Origin: Janthinobacterium sp. FW305-129
GTDB lineage: Bacteria; Pseudomonadota; Gammaproteobacteria; Burkholderiales; Burkholderiaceae_D
Direction of reading: 5' to 3'
DNA length: 64,000 nucleotides
Assembly: GCF_020858115.1 (NCBI RefSeq)
Contig: NZ_JACYMM010000006.1
Span: 186,001-250,000, forward strand
Shown here: positions 56,983-64,000 of the stretch, piece by piece
Layout: each line of letters opens with the position of its first letter
How positions within the stretch are numbered: the first letter of the stretch is position 1
Notes under the pieces: model-generated
Database searches by the model: none
What the model was told of the DNA's origin: nothing
What the model saw: the letters and a program-made list of their open reading frames with translations, nothing else
Program-made: the position numbers and the translations under genes

Positions 56983-57013
56983 AAAAGGGCGATTCCACGG
57001 AATCGCCCTTTTT
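56983..57013. terminator. Bidirectional terminator after the FKBP gene
   Basis: GGGCGATTCC (56987-56996) pairs with GGAATCGCCC (56999-57008); the tip must open to a 4-nt loop. It is flanked by AAAA and TTTTT, so it also serves the convergent PP-loop gene. Confidence 0.9.
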
Positions 57014-57028
57014 GCTTTGCTGGCCGGT

Positions 57029-57700
57029 TTAAGCGGGCGCCAGCTCCTGGAAGTAATACGTGGCGCCGCCCAGGTTGGCCGGCGCGTCATATTGCAGCAC
57101 TTGCGTGCGGCGCAGCGCCACCGGGGCGCTGAAGGCGGGGCCGTCGTAGACGAAGGTGTGGAATTCGCCGTTTTCGCCGCAGGCATCGACGCCGGGCGGC
57201 AAGTCGGCGAGGAAGGCGGCGTCGAACTCGCGCCCGCAAAATTCGCGTGGCAGGTGCTGGCCATTGATGCAGACGACGATGGCCTTGAAGCCGGCGGCGA
57301 GAAATTCATCGACCAGCGCGCGCCGCGCTTCGCCCCACAGGGGCAGGTGTGCCGTCAGGCCGGCGCGGGCGCAGACTTTTTCTTCCCAATCGCGGTGCGG
57401 CTGCAAGTCGATGTCGCCGAAGATGGCGTGTTCTATGCCTGCGTCTTTCGCCGCGCGCAGCATGGCGATGAATTGCTCTTCGTAGCTGGCCCAGCTGGCG
57501 TGATAGCGCTGCAGGCGCGCGCCCAGGCTGGCTGCCTGGGCTTCGAGCAATTCCGGCGGCACGCCGTGCGAGCGCGATTTGCGGCCATCTTCATCCATGG
57601 CCGTGATCAACAGCGGCACGTCCAGGCCGGCGTTGCGCGCGCGCCACAGGGCCAGGCACGAATCCTTGCCGCCGCTCCAGGAAATCAGCGCCGTCGTCAT
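57029..57700 (-). CDS. Dph6-like PP-loop ATPase (DUF71)
   Basis: 223 residues. The PP-loop is SWSGGKDSCLALW at 7-19; further family marks are GVPPELLEAQA, AIFGDIDLQPHRDWEEKVC, LPLWGE and GENGEFHTFVYDGPAF. In eukaryotes and archaea the relative Dph6 amidates diphthine on EF2; bacteria lack diphthamide, so the bacterial substrate is another carboxylate and unknown. Its start overlaps the stop of the acetyltransferase gene. Confidence 0.86.
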   Translation of the reverse strand: MTTALISWSGGKDSCLALWRARNAGLDVPLLITAMDEDGRKSRSHGVPPELLEAQAASLGARLQRYHASWASYEEQFIAMLRAAKDAGIEHAIFGDIDLQPHRDWEEKVCARAGLTAHLPLWGEARRALVDEFLAAGFKAIVVCINGQHLPREFCGREFDAAFLADLPPGVDACGENGEFHTFVYDGPAFSAPVALRRTQVLQYDAPANLGGATYYFQELAPA

Positions 57701-58164
57701 GCCGGTTTCTCCGCGCGCAGCATGTCGACGTGCTGTATGCCGTCTTCGTCGTACGGTGCGCTGACGGTGACAAAGCCGAACGACTGGTAGAAGCGCTCCA
57801 GGTACTGCTGCGCGCCGATGCGGATGGCGTGGCCAGGGTGCCGGCGTTCCGCGCGCGCGATGCCCTCAAGCAATAACTGCTTGCCGGCGCCGCTGCTGCG
57901 CGCTTCGGGCGCCGTCAACACGCGGCCCAGCGACATTTCCACATACTTGGCGCCCGGCGCCAGCACGCGCAGGTAGGCGGCCAGCACGCGCTGGCCATCG
58001 GCCGTCTGCCAGCCCAGCAAGTGCATCGCTTGCTGGTCATGGCCATCGAGGTCCGGATACAGGCACTGTTGTTCCAGAACAAAGACGCGCTGGCGCAAGG
58101 CCAGCACCTGGTACAAATCGTGGGGGCCGAGTTCGTCGAACGTGTTCCATTGCCAGCTGATCAT
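57697..58164 (-). CDS. GNAT-family N-acetyltransferase (ElaA-like)
   Basis: 155 residues from ATG 58164. ElaA-type marks are LYQVLALRQRVFVLEQQCLYPDLDG split across the first strand-helix unit, GRVLTAPEARSSGAGKQLL (acetyl-CoA binding loop) and FYQSFGFVTVSAPYDEDGIQHVDM. The acceptor is unknown. It overlaps the downstream PP-loop gene by ATGA. Confidence 0.87.
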   Translation of the reverse strand: MISWQWNTFDELGPHDLYQVLALRQRVFVLEQQCLYPDLDGHDQQAMHLLGWQTADGQRVLAAYLRVLAPGAKYVEMSLGRVLTAPEARSSGAGKQLLLEGIARAERRHPGHAIRIGAQQYLERFYQSFGFVTVSAPYDEDGIQHVDMLRAEKPA

Positions 58165-58204
58165 GGGGCATCCTTGATTGAGAGTGGCCGTGATTTTACC
58201 GGCT

Positions 58205-59113
58205 TCACGGCGCCGGCGTGGGATAGCGCTGCGCATACCACTGCTTCAGGTGCTCGATGCAGCGCGTCACGCGGGGCGCCACCAGCTGGCGCGACGGGTA
58301 GATGGCAAACAGCGCCAGGCTGGGGCGCTCGATTTCCGGGAACAGCTCGACCAGGGCGCCGCTGGCCAGCTCTTCGCGGCAGACGAAGGTGGGCAGGATG
58401 CCGATGCCCAGGCCGCGCAGGATCAGGCTGCGCATGAACAGCGTGTTGTTCGTGCGCACCCAGTTCGGCACCTCGATGTCGCTGTGCGGCCCCGCATGGC
58501 GCAGCGGCCAGCGGTTGCCGAACAGGGCGTGGCTGTAGATGAAGCAGCGCTGGCGCGTCAGGTCCGTCGGTTCGGCCAACGGGCCATGGCGCTCCAGGTA
58601 GGCGGGCGCGCAGCAGATGTGCAGGCGGTAGTCGTGGATGTGGCGCGCCACGTAGCTCGAATCGGTGAGCGCCGTGGTGACGCGAAAGCCCAGGTCGTAG
58701 TTGGCGGCCGCCAGGTCGACGTATTCATCCTTCAGGTCGACGTCCAGCCGCAGCGCGGGCCAGTCGGCCATGAAATCGGCCAGGCCTTCGGCCAGCTCGC
58801 CCACGCCCAGAGATAATGGCGCATTGATGCGCAGGCGGCCCGTCACGTGCGCCGTGGAGTGGGCCACCATGTCCTCCGCCTGCGCCAGCTCGTCGAGCAG
58901 CTTGCGGCAGTGCTCGAGGTAGGCGGCGCCCGTTTCCGTCAGAGCCAGCTGGCGCGTGGTGCGCGTCATCAGGCGCCCGCCCAGTTCCTGCTCCAGCTGG
59001 CCGATGCGCCGGCTCACGTACGAGGCCGACAGGTCCAGTTCGTCGGCCGCGCGGCGAAAGCTGCCCAGCTCGGCCACGCGGCGAAACAGCTGCATCGCCT
59101 GTAATTTGTCCAT
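58205..59113 (-). CDS. LysR-family transcriptional regulator
   Basis: 302 residues. The N-terminal helix-turn-helix is MQLFRRVAELGSFRRAADELDLSASYVSRRIGQLE; an effector domain occupies 90-300. It diverges from the exported DJ-1-type gene, the usual layout for a LysR regulator and its target. It resembles the common subgroup that controls quinone, aldehyde or stress genes, but the effector is unknown. Confidence 0.9.
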   Translation of the reverse strand: MDKLQAMQLFRRVAELGSFRRAADELDLSASYVSRRIGQLEQELGGRLMTRTTRQLALTETGAAYLEHCRKLLDELAQAEDMVAHSTAHVTGRLRINAPLSLGVGELAEGLADFMADWPALRLDVDLKDEYVDLAAANYDLGFRVTTALTDSSYVARHIHDYRLHICCAPAYLERHGPLAEPTDLTRQRCFIYSHALFGNRWPLRHAGPHSDIEVPNWVRTNNTLFMRSLILRGLGIGILPTFVCREELASGALVELFPEIERPSLALFAIYPSRQLVAPRVTRCIEHLKQWYAQRYPTPAP

Positions 59114-59118
59114 GTCAC

Positions 59119-59138
59119 TCCTATTCAGTCCTATTCCG
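59119..59138. promoter_or_regulatory. Direct repeat TCCTATTC x2 next to the LysR start
   Basis: TCCTATTCAG (59119-59128) and TCCTATTCCG (59129-59138) repeat with a 10-nt period, one helical turn, right at the LysR gene start. TATTCCG (59132) is echoed inverted as CGGAATA at 59182-59188 in the same divergent region. Confidence 0.35.
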
Positions 59139-59220
59139 CATCAGTGCTGTGCATTATTCATCATTTTTCCGCATTTTGATTCGGAATATGCTGGTGACCT
59201 CTCCACAGAAAGGCCACACC

Positions 59221-60054
59221 ATGAAAAAATTACTCATCAGCAGCCTGTTGCTGGCTGCCTTTTCCGGCGCCCAGGCGGCCGAGGTTCTCGTCGTGCTGTC
59301 GGACGCGAATCACCTCGATTTGCGCGACGGCAAGGTGTTTTCGACGGGCTTTTATCTGAATGAATTGATGCAGCCCGTGAAAAAGCTGCTCGACGCGGGC
59401 CACACGGTGACGTTCGCCACGCCGCAGGGCCCGGCGCCGACTCTGGACGCCAGCTCGGATACGGACGCCTATTTTGGCGGCGACGCGGCGGCCCACGCGG
59501 CGCACAAGGCCTTGCTCGACCAGCTGGCGCTGACGGTGCCGGGCCGCTCGCCCGTGATCAGCCTGAAGCGGGTGGAACAGATCGGTTATGGCCATTACGC
59601 GGCCGTGCTGGTGCCGGGCGGCCACGCGCCCATGCAGGATCTGTTGAAGGATGCCAGCCTGGGCGCGCTGCTGCGCCAGTTCCACGCCGACAACAAGCCG
59701 ACGGCGCTGCTGTGCCATGGCCCCATCGCCCTGCTGTCGGCCCTGCCGCAGGCGCAGGCATTTGCGGCCGCGCTGGAAGCGGGCCGGACACCGGCCAAGC
59801 CGGCGGACTGGATTTACAGCGGCTACCGCATGACGGTGATCAGCAATGAGGAAGAGGCGGCGGCGCAGGGCGCCTTGAAGGGCGGATTGATGAAGTTTTA
59901 TCCGCAGTCGGGCTTGCAGGCGGCCGGTGCGCAATATGTGCAGAACCAGGCGCCGTGGACCAGCAACGTGGTGGTCGACCGCGAATTGATCACGGGACAG
60001 AATCCCGCCTCGGCGCCCGCGCTGGCAGACAAGCTGCTGCAGGCGTTGCGCTGA
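59221..60054 (+). CDS. Exported DJ-1/PfpI family protein
   Basis: 277 residues from ATG 59221. Signal peptide MKKLLISSLLLAAFSGAQA; the mature domain has TGFYLNELMQPVKKL (with the conserved Glu), VLVPGGHAPMQDL and nucleophile elbow ALLCHGPIALL with the reactive Cys. It is closest in layout to the Hsp31/ThiJ-like group (glyoxalase, deglycase or chaperone activities). Export to the periplasm is unusual for that group. Divergent LysR control is likely. Confidence 0.84.
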   Translation: MKKLLISSLLLAAFSGAQAAEVLVVLSDANHLDLRDGKVFSTGFYLNELMQPVKKLLDAGHTVTFATPQGPAPTLDASSDTDAYFGGDAAAHAAHKALLDQLALTVPGRSPVISLKRVEQIGYGHYAAVLVPGGHAPMQDLLKDASLGALLRQFHADNKPTALLCHGPIALLSALPQAQAFAAALEAGRTPAKPADWIYSGYRMTVISNEEEAAAQGALKGGLMKFYPQSGLQAAGAQYVQNQAPWTSNVVVDRELITGQNPASAPALADKLLQALR

Positions 60055-60057
60055 AGC

Positions 60058-60094
60058 AAAAATCCCCGGCTGCGCCTGGGGGGCGCGGCCGGGG
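60058..60094 (-). terminator. Terminator downstream of ohr
   Basis: CCCCGGC (60064-60070) and GCGCC (60072-60076) pair with GGCGC (60082-60086) and GCCGGGG (60088-60094), with a T-G pair between the two blocks, 13 pairs in all. On the minus strand the stem is followed by ATTTTT. Confidence 0.82.
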
Positions 60095-60115
60095 AGGCGC
60101 AACGTGTTGCTGCTA

Positions 60116-60541
60116 TTACACGATCGTCAGGGTGACGTCGATGTTGCCGCGCGTGGCGTTCGAGTACGGGCAGACGATGTGGGCGGCGGCGACCAGCGCT
60201 TCGGCGGCGGCGCGTTCCATGCCCGGCAGCGAAATCTTCAGTTCCACTTCGATGCCGAAGCCCGTGTCGATGGCGCCGATGCCGACATTGCCTTCGATCG
60301 ACAGGTCCGCCGGCACGGCGATCTTGTCGCGGCCGCCGACGAATTTCATGGCGCCGATGAAGCAGGCCGAGTAGCCGGCGGCGAACAGTTGTTCCGGGTT
60401 GGTGCCCACGGCGCCATTTCCGCCCAGTTCCTTCGGCGTGGTCAGCTTGACGTCCAGCACATTGTCGGACGAGACGGCACGGCCTTCGCGGCCTCCGGTG
60501 GCGGTGGCTTGCGCGCGGTACAGGACTTGTTTGATCGACAT
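60116..60541 (-). CDS. ohr: Organic hydroperoxide resistance protein Ohr
   Basis: 141 residues from ATG 60541 (AAGGA upstream). The two active-site cysteines are Cys60 in [10 protein letters not shown] and Cys124 in [22 protein letters not shown] supplies the catalytic Glu. It reduces organic peroxides, in the cytoplasm, using lipoylated protein donors. The usual MarR-type regulator OhrR is not adjacent, but repeated A/T-rich operator-like sequences lie upstream. Confidence 0.93.
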   Translation of the reverse strand: MSIKQVLYRAQATATGGREGRAVSSDNVLDVKLTTPKELGGNGAVGTNPEQLFAAGYSACFIGAMKFVGGRDKIAVPADLSIEGNVGIGAIDTGFGIEVELKISLPGMERAAAEALVAAAHIVCPYSNATRGNIDVTLTIV

Positions 60542-60560
60542 GATGGTTTTCCTTGTGTTG

Positions 60561-60685
60561 ATTAAATAGTTAACGACTAAATAGTGTGCTACTTGTTTCG
60601 TGGGCCGCAGCCCCAGGATGTCCGTCTGAAGAAGCAATTCCGGCGTCCATGTGCTCAATATATATCGCGCACTATTTAATTGCAA
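60561..60685 (-). promoter_or_regulatory. ohr promoter with three operator-like repeats
   Basis: On the minus strand TTGCAA (60680-60685) and TATATT (60657-60662) are 17 nt apart, a good sigma-70 promoter. ATTAAATAGT sits in the spacer (60671-60680 as its complement) and recurs exactly at 60561-60570 and with one mismatch at 60576-60585, just before the ohr ribosome site. Confidence 0.6.
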
Positions 60686-60827
60686 GCGATTTTATTTCGT
60701 GGCGGCGCCTATTTAAGCTTTATTTTCTTGCCTTTGTCGCCAGTATTGGCCTTCCATCGCATAATGGCCATCGCCGCCGGGGCCGATGGTTATGCTTGGC
60801 TCCACTTCACACCCCAGGGAAAAAATC

Positions 60828-62093
60828 ATGACCAGCCTCTTTTTTATTCTCCGTCTCACCTTGGCGACGATGCTCACCTACATCATCGCCACCGCCCTCC
60901 TGGTCGAAAACTTCCTGCGCTATATCTTCGGGCACACGGAAGGCTTTTTTGTCATCGTCGGCGCCCTGCTGGCCAGCGCCGTCATCACGAATGCCTTTTC
61001 GCATGTGCGCCGGGTGCGCCTGATCGTCGGCGACGTCAATGCGGCTACCCTGTCGAGTCGCCAGCGGCGCCAGATCGAGATCCCGTTCGAGGCGGGCGAG
61101 GCATTCGACATGATCGACGCGGCCATCCGCGAATTGCCCGGCAGCGAAGTGGTCGAGAGCGCGCGCGACAGCCTGCAGGTGCAAGCCCGCGTGCGCCGCG
61201 CGGCGCCGTACACGGACACGGGCTTGCCCCGCATGCGCGTGCTGGGTTTCCTCGAGCCGCGGCCGAACCAGATCCTCGCCACCGTCACGCCGAATGGCGA
61301 AGCGGGCAGCGTAACCCTGATCTGCGAGCCGGCGCGCAATGCCTGGACCGACTGGTTCCTCGTCGACCATGGCAGCAACCTGGAAAACGCGGAAGCGGTG
61401 ACGCGGGCGATCACCCGCCGGGTGGCGCAGCGCCGCCGCGGCGAGCAGGCCGAGGCGCGCCAGACGGTGACGGAAAAGGAACTCACGGTGGCCAAGCTGA
61501 GCCTGCTGCACGCGCAGGTGGAGCCGCACTTCCTGTACAACACCCTGGCCAGCGCCCAGCTGCTCACGCGCAGCGACCCCGTGCGCGCCGACGAGATGCT
61601 GGGCAACCTGATCCTGTATTTGCGCCACTCGCTGCCGCGCACGGAGCAAGCCATGTCGACCCTGGGCACGGAGCTGGAACGGGCGCGCGCCTACCTCGAC
61701 ATCCTGAAAATCCGCATGGGCGGGCGCCTGAACCTGCAGATTGAGGTACCGCAATACCTGCGCCAGGTGGAACTGCCGCCGATGATGCTGCAAACGCTGG
61801 TGGAAAACGCCATCAAGCATGGCCTGGAGCCGAAAAGCGGCGGCGGCACCATCTGGATCATGGCGCGCAGCGGCAATGGCACGGTGATCGTCACGGTGGC
61901 CGATGACGGCAAGGGTTTCAGCGACGACGGCGCCGGCACGGGCATCGGCCTGCGCAATGTGCGCGAACGCCTGCGCCTGATCTATGGCAATGCCGCCGCG
62001 TTTGCCATCGTCGCCAATTTCCCCGATGGCGTGACGGCCACCCTCACGGTGCCGGACAGCACGGCGCAAGGAGTGTCGTATGCATCCGCCTGA
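60828..62093 (+). CDS. LytS/YehU-type sensor histidine kinase
   Basis: 421 residues from ATG 60828 (AGGGA upstream). Two membrane helices (about 5-27 and 39-58), a cytoplasmic domain 65-200 of unknown fold, then the His_kinase domain with phospho-His234 in VEPHFLYNTLAS and an ATPase domain (LVENAIKHGLEPK, VADDGKGF, GIGLRNVRERL). Such kinases pair with LytTR regulators, and one overlaps it by 14 nt downstream. The signal is unknown. Confidence 0.9.
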   Translation: MTSLFFILRLTLATMLTYIIATALLVENFLRYIFGHTEGFFVIVGALLASAVITNAFSHVRRVRLIVGDVNAATLSSRQRRQIEIPFEAGEAFDMIDAAIRELPGSEVVESARDSLQVQARVRRAAPYTDTGLPRMRVLGFLEPRPNQILATVTPNGEAGSVTLICEPARNAWTDWFLVDHGSNLENAEAVTRAITRRVAQRRRGEQAEARQTVTEKELTVAKLSLLHAQVEPHFLYNTLASAQLLTRSDPVRADEMLGNLILYLRHSLPRTEQAMSTLGTELERARAYLDILKIRMGGRLNLQIEVPQYLRQVELPPMMLQTLVENAIKHGLEPKSGGGTIWIMARSGNGTVIVTVADDGKGFSDDGAGTGIGLRNVRERLRLIYGNAAAFAIVANFPDGVTATLTVPDSTAQGVSYASA

Positions 62094-62862
62094 AATGACG
62101 TGCGTCATCGCCGAAGACGAAACCCTGCTGCGCGACGCGCTGGTGGCGATGCTCGGTGAACTGTGGCCGGACCTGCGCATCGTCGCCGCCTGCGACGACG
62201 GCGGCACGGCGCTCGAGGCCATCGCCACGCGCAAGCCCGATATCGCCTTCCTCGACATCCGCATGCCGGGCTTGACGGGGCTGGAAGTGGCGGCCGGCGC
62301 GCTGGAAGCGAGTCCCGCCACGCAGGTGGTGTTCGTCACGGCCTACGACCAGTACGCGATCGATGCCTTCGATAACGGCGCCGTCGACTATGTATTGAAA
62401 CCGATTGCCCGCGAGCGGCTGCAGGCGACCCTGCAGCGCCTGCAGGCGCGGGCCGGCAAGGCCCGCGCGGGCGACGGCGCGCTGGCCGGCTTGCTGCAGC
62501 AATTGAGCCATGTCTTGCCGGCGGCGGCCAAGTCGCCGCCGCTGGTGTGGCTGACGGCCAGCAGCGGCAAGGATACGCGCCTGATCATGGTGGAAGACAT
62601 CGCCTATTTTCAATCCGACACCAAGTACACGGCCGTCATGACGGCCGAGGGCGAGGCGCTGCTGCGCAAGCCGATCCGCGAACTGCTCGACGTGCTCGAC
62701 CCGGCCATTTTCAAGCAGATCCACCGCTCCACCATCGTCAACATGAAGATGGTGGCCTCGGTCACGCGCGACGAGGTGGGGCGTGGCGCCTTGCGCCTGA
62801 AAACGCGGCCGGAAACCCTGGCCGTGAGCCAGCCGTTCATGGCCTTGTTCCGGAACATGTAG
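62080..62862 (+). CDS. LytTR-family response regulator
   Basis: 260 residues. Receiver domain 6-125 with phospho-acceptor Asp59 (AFLDIRMPG) and Lys in YVLKPI; LytTR DNA-binding domain 155-258 (VEDIAYFQSDTKYTAV, FKQIHRSTIVNMKMVASV). It overlaps its kinase gene and is the output of that pair. Target genes are not evident; LytTR sites are imperfect direct repeats that I could not identify here. Confidence 0.91.
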   Translation: MHPPEMTCVIAEDETLLRDALVAMLGELWPDLRIVAACDDGGTALEAIATRKPDIAFLDIRMPGLTGLEVAAGALEASPATQVVFVTAYDQYAIDAFDNGAVDYVLKPIARERLQATLQRLQARAGKARAGDGALAGLLQQLSHVLPAAAKSPPLVWLTASSGKDTRLIMVEDIAYFQSDTKYTAVMTAEGEALLRKPIRELLDVLDPAIFKQIHRSTIVNMKMVASVTRDEVGRGALRLKTRPETLAVSQPFMALFRNM

Positions 62863-62868
62863 GCCGGC

Positions 62869-63912
62869 TTAGTCCGCCGTCTCGAAACCTTCGAGCACAT
62901 TGACGACATTGATGCCGATTTCCTTGACCGCATAGCCGCCTTCGAGGATGAAGGCGGTGGGCAGGTTCAGATGCGCGAGGCGTTCGCCCACGCGCAGGTA
63001 GTCGCCGCTTTGCAGCGAGAAATGCGACAGCGGGTCGCCCACGAAGGTGTCGACACCGAGCGACACCACCAGCGCGTCGGGCGCGTACATCTTGATGCGC
63101 AGGCAAGCCGTCTCCAGCGCGGCGAACCAGCTGGCCGTGGTGGTGCCGGCCGGCAGCGGCAGATTGACGTTGTAGCCGAGCCCCGCGCCGCTTCCCGTCT
63201 CGTCGGCGTGGCCCAGATAAAACGGGTATTCGCTGCGCGGATCGGCGTGGATGGAGGCGAACAGCACGTCGTCGCGTCCGTAAAAGATGCTTTGCGTGCC
63301 GTTGCCGTGGTGGTAATCGATGTCGAGGATGGCGACCTTGCGCGCGCCGTCGTCGAGCAGATGCTGCGCGGCCAGGGCCGCGTTGTTGAGAAAACAGTAG
63401 CCGCCGAAGAAATCGCTGCCCGCATGGTGGCCCGGCGGGCGCGTCAGGGCAAACGTGGCCCGCTCGCCCAGGCGCAGCGCATGGGCCGCATTGACGGCGC
63501 AGTCGGCGCCCGTCTTGGCCGCCGTCCATGTGCCGGCCGTCAGCGGCGTGCCGTTGTCCATCGAGTACAGGCCCAGCTTGGCCGTGAAGTCGTCCGGTTC
63601 GATGTCGCTGCGCAAGGTGCGCACGGGCCACACGGATGGCAAGGCATCCTTGCTGGCGTTATCCGGGTCGAGTGCCAGCCAGTCGTGCCAGGCGTGGCGC
63701 AGGAAATGCAGGTAGCGCGGCGTGTGGATGCGTTCCAGCGACGTCAGCGGCACGCCGTGCGGCGTGACGATGCGGCCCAGGTTGCGCCGTCCCAGTTCGG
63801 CCACCACCATGTCGGCCCGCTCCGGCGCCTCGAAGCAGGGCACCATGGCGCCGCGAAACCATTCGAAGCGGCCCCGGTGCTGGCCGTGCAATTCATTATA
63901 GAAGGTCAGCAT
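62869..63912 (-). CDS. Histone deacetylase family / acetylpolyamine amidohydrolase
   Basis: 347 residues. Zn-dependent deacetylase marks are TRPPGHHAGSDFFGGYCFLNN, ILDIDYHHGNGTQ, SIHADPRSEYPFYLGHADE and SLGVDTFVGDPLSHF, in the form typical of acetylpolyamine amidohydrolases. It likely removes acetyl groups from acetylated polyamines or similar small amines. The ATG at 63912 has no clear ribosome site. It starts 19 nt after the stop of another minus-strand gene at the window edge. Confidence 0.9.
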   Translation of the reverse strand: MLTFYNELHGQHRGRFEWFRGAMVPCFEAPERADMVVAELGRRNLGRIVTPHGVPLTSLERIHTPRYLHFLRHAWHDWLALDPDNASKDALPSVWPVRTLRSDIEPDDFTAKLGLYSMDNGTPLTAGTWTAAKTGADCAVNAAHALRLGERATFALTRPPGHHAGSDFFGGYCFLNNAALAAQHLLDDGARKVAILDIDYHHGNGTQSIFYGRDDVLFASIHADPRSEYPFYLGHADETGSGAGLGYNVNLPLPAGTTTASWFAALETACLRIKMYAPDALVVSLGVDTFVGDPLSHFSLQSGDYLRVGERLAHLNLPTAFILEGGYAVKEIGINVVNVLEGFETAD

Positions 63913-63931
63913 CGGGGCGTTTTGCGCAAGG

Positions 63932-64000
63932 TCAGGTGTGCGAGCACAAGGTGCTGGCGCGGTAGGCGGCGACGAAGTCGTCGAAGCTGCCGGCGGGCGC
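63932..64000 (-). CDS. C-terminal end of an unidentified protein (truncated by window edge)
   Basis: Reading the minus strand from 64000 gives 22 residues, APAGSFDDFVAAY then RASTLCSHT, and a TGA stop at 63932-63934. It lies 19 nt upstream of the acetylpolyamine amidohydrolase gene in the same direction, so a shared operon is likely. The fragment is too short to name. Codon choice (third-position G/C) supports real coding. Confidence 0.5.
   Translation of the reverse strand, partial: APAGSFDDFVAAYRASTLCSHT

Overview
The window is 64 kb of high-GC, gene-dense DNA with no insertion sequence, prophage, CRISPR array or rRNA operon. Gene content (SlmA next to a HAD phosphatase and argB, a fused PabB-PabC, polyphosphate kinase 2, Ohr, EttA, many DUF families typical of the group) and codon use suggest the chromosome of a betaproteobacterium of the Oxalobacteraceae (Janthinobacterium, Massilia or Duganella type). 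That assignment is inference from remembered family resemblance, not a database result. No gap between annotated genes exceeds about 290 bases.

Region 1 (2-11839, all + strand) is an oxidative sugar catabolism cluster. It has the 3' part of a D-xylonate dehydratase (xylD), a xylose ABC importer (xylFGH), the AraC-type regulator XylR and an aldose 1-epimerase. After an 84-nt gap with operator-like inverted repeats come a 2-dehydro-3-deoxygalactonokinase (dgoK), a second IlvD/Edd dehydratase of the L-arabonate type, a regucalcin-type sugar lactonase and a KDPG/KDPGal aldolase. The first half feeds xylose into the Weimberg or Dahms route; the second half matches the De Ley-Doudoroff route for galactose. 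The sugar dehydrogenases and the last xylose steps are not in the window. Region 2 (11906-22620) is housekeeping: CoA-binding protein, PPK2, gabD, a secreted PHB-depolymerase-like hydrolase, an exported glutathione peroxidase, fused pabBC, slmA, a HAD phosphatase, a TraB/GumN protein, tRNA-Thr(GGT) and argB. Two tandem copies of a ~95-nt hairpin-forming repeat lie beside the tRNA.

Region 3 (22822-31588) has a small Cys-rich CWC protein, a large hybrid histidine kinase followed by an HD-GYP response regulator (probable c-di-GMP phosphodiesterase), an esterase with a ribbon-helix-helix regulator, a DUF1289 protein, a metallo-beta-lactamase-fold hydrolase and a nitronate monooxygenase-like flavoprotein. 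Region 4 (31700-43728) has hpt and a seven-gene minus-strand operon: acyl-CoA synthetase, livG, livH, livM, livK, livF and a PaaK-like ligase. A divergent Crp/Fnr regulator overlaps a DUF4132 gene. This looks like uptake plus CoA activation of a carboxylic acid.

Region 5 (43775-64000) is mixed: aminopeptidase P, MgtC/SapB protein, DUF924, a Rossmann/DUF2520 protein, a dCache-type diguanylate cyclase, an orphan 120-aa gene, a molybdopterin-oxidoreductase-like protein behind an exact PmrA/QseB-type box, an outer-membrane beta-barrel protein, ettA, rarD, kup, an FKBP lipoprotein, a Dph6-like PP-loop protein, an ElaA-like acetyltransferase, a LysR regulator divergent from an exported DJ-1 protein, ohr with three operator-like repeats, a LytS/LytTR two-component pair, an acetylpolyamine amidohydrolase and the last codons of one more gene. 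A family of 34-nt palindromic REP-like elements occurs five times, including inside the xyl and liv operons.
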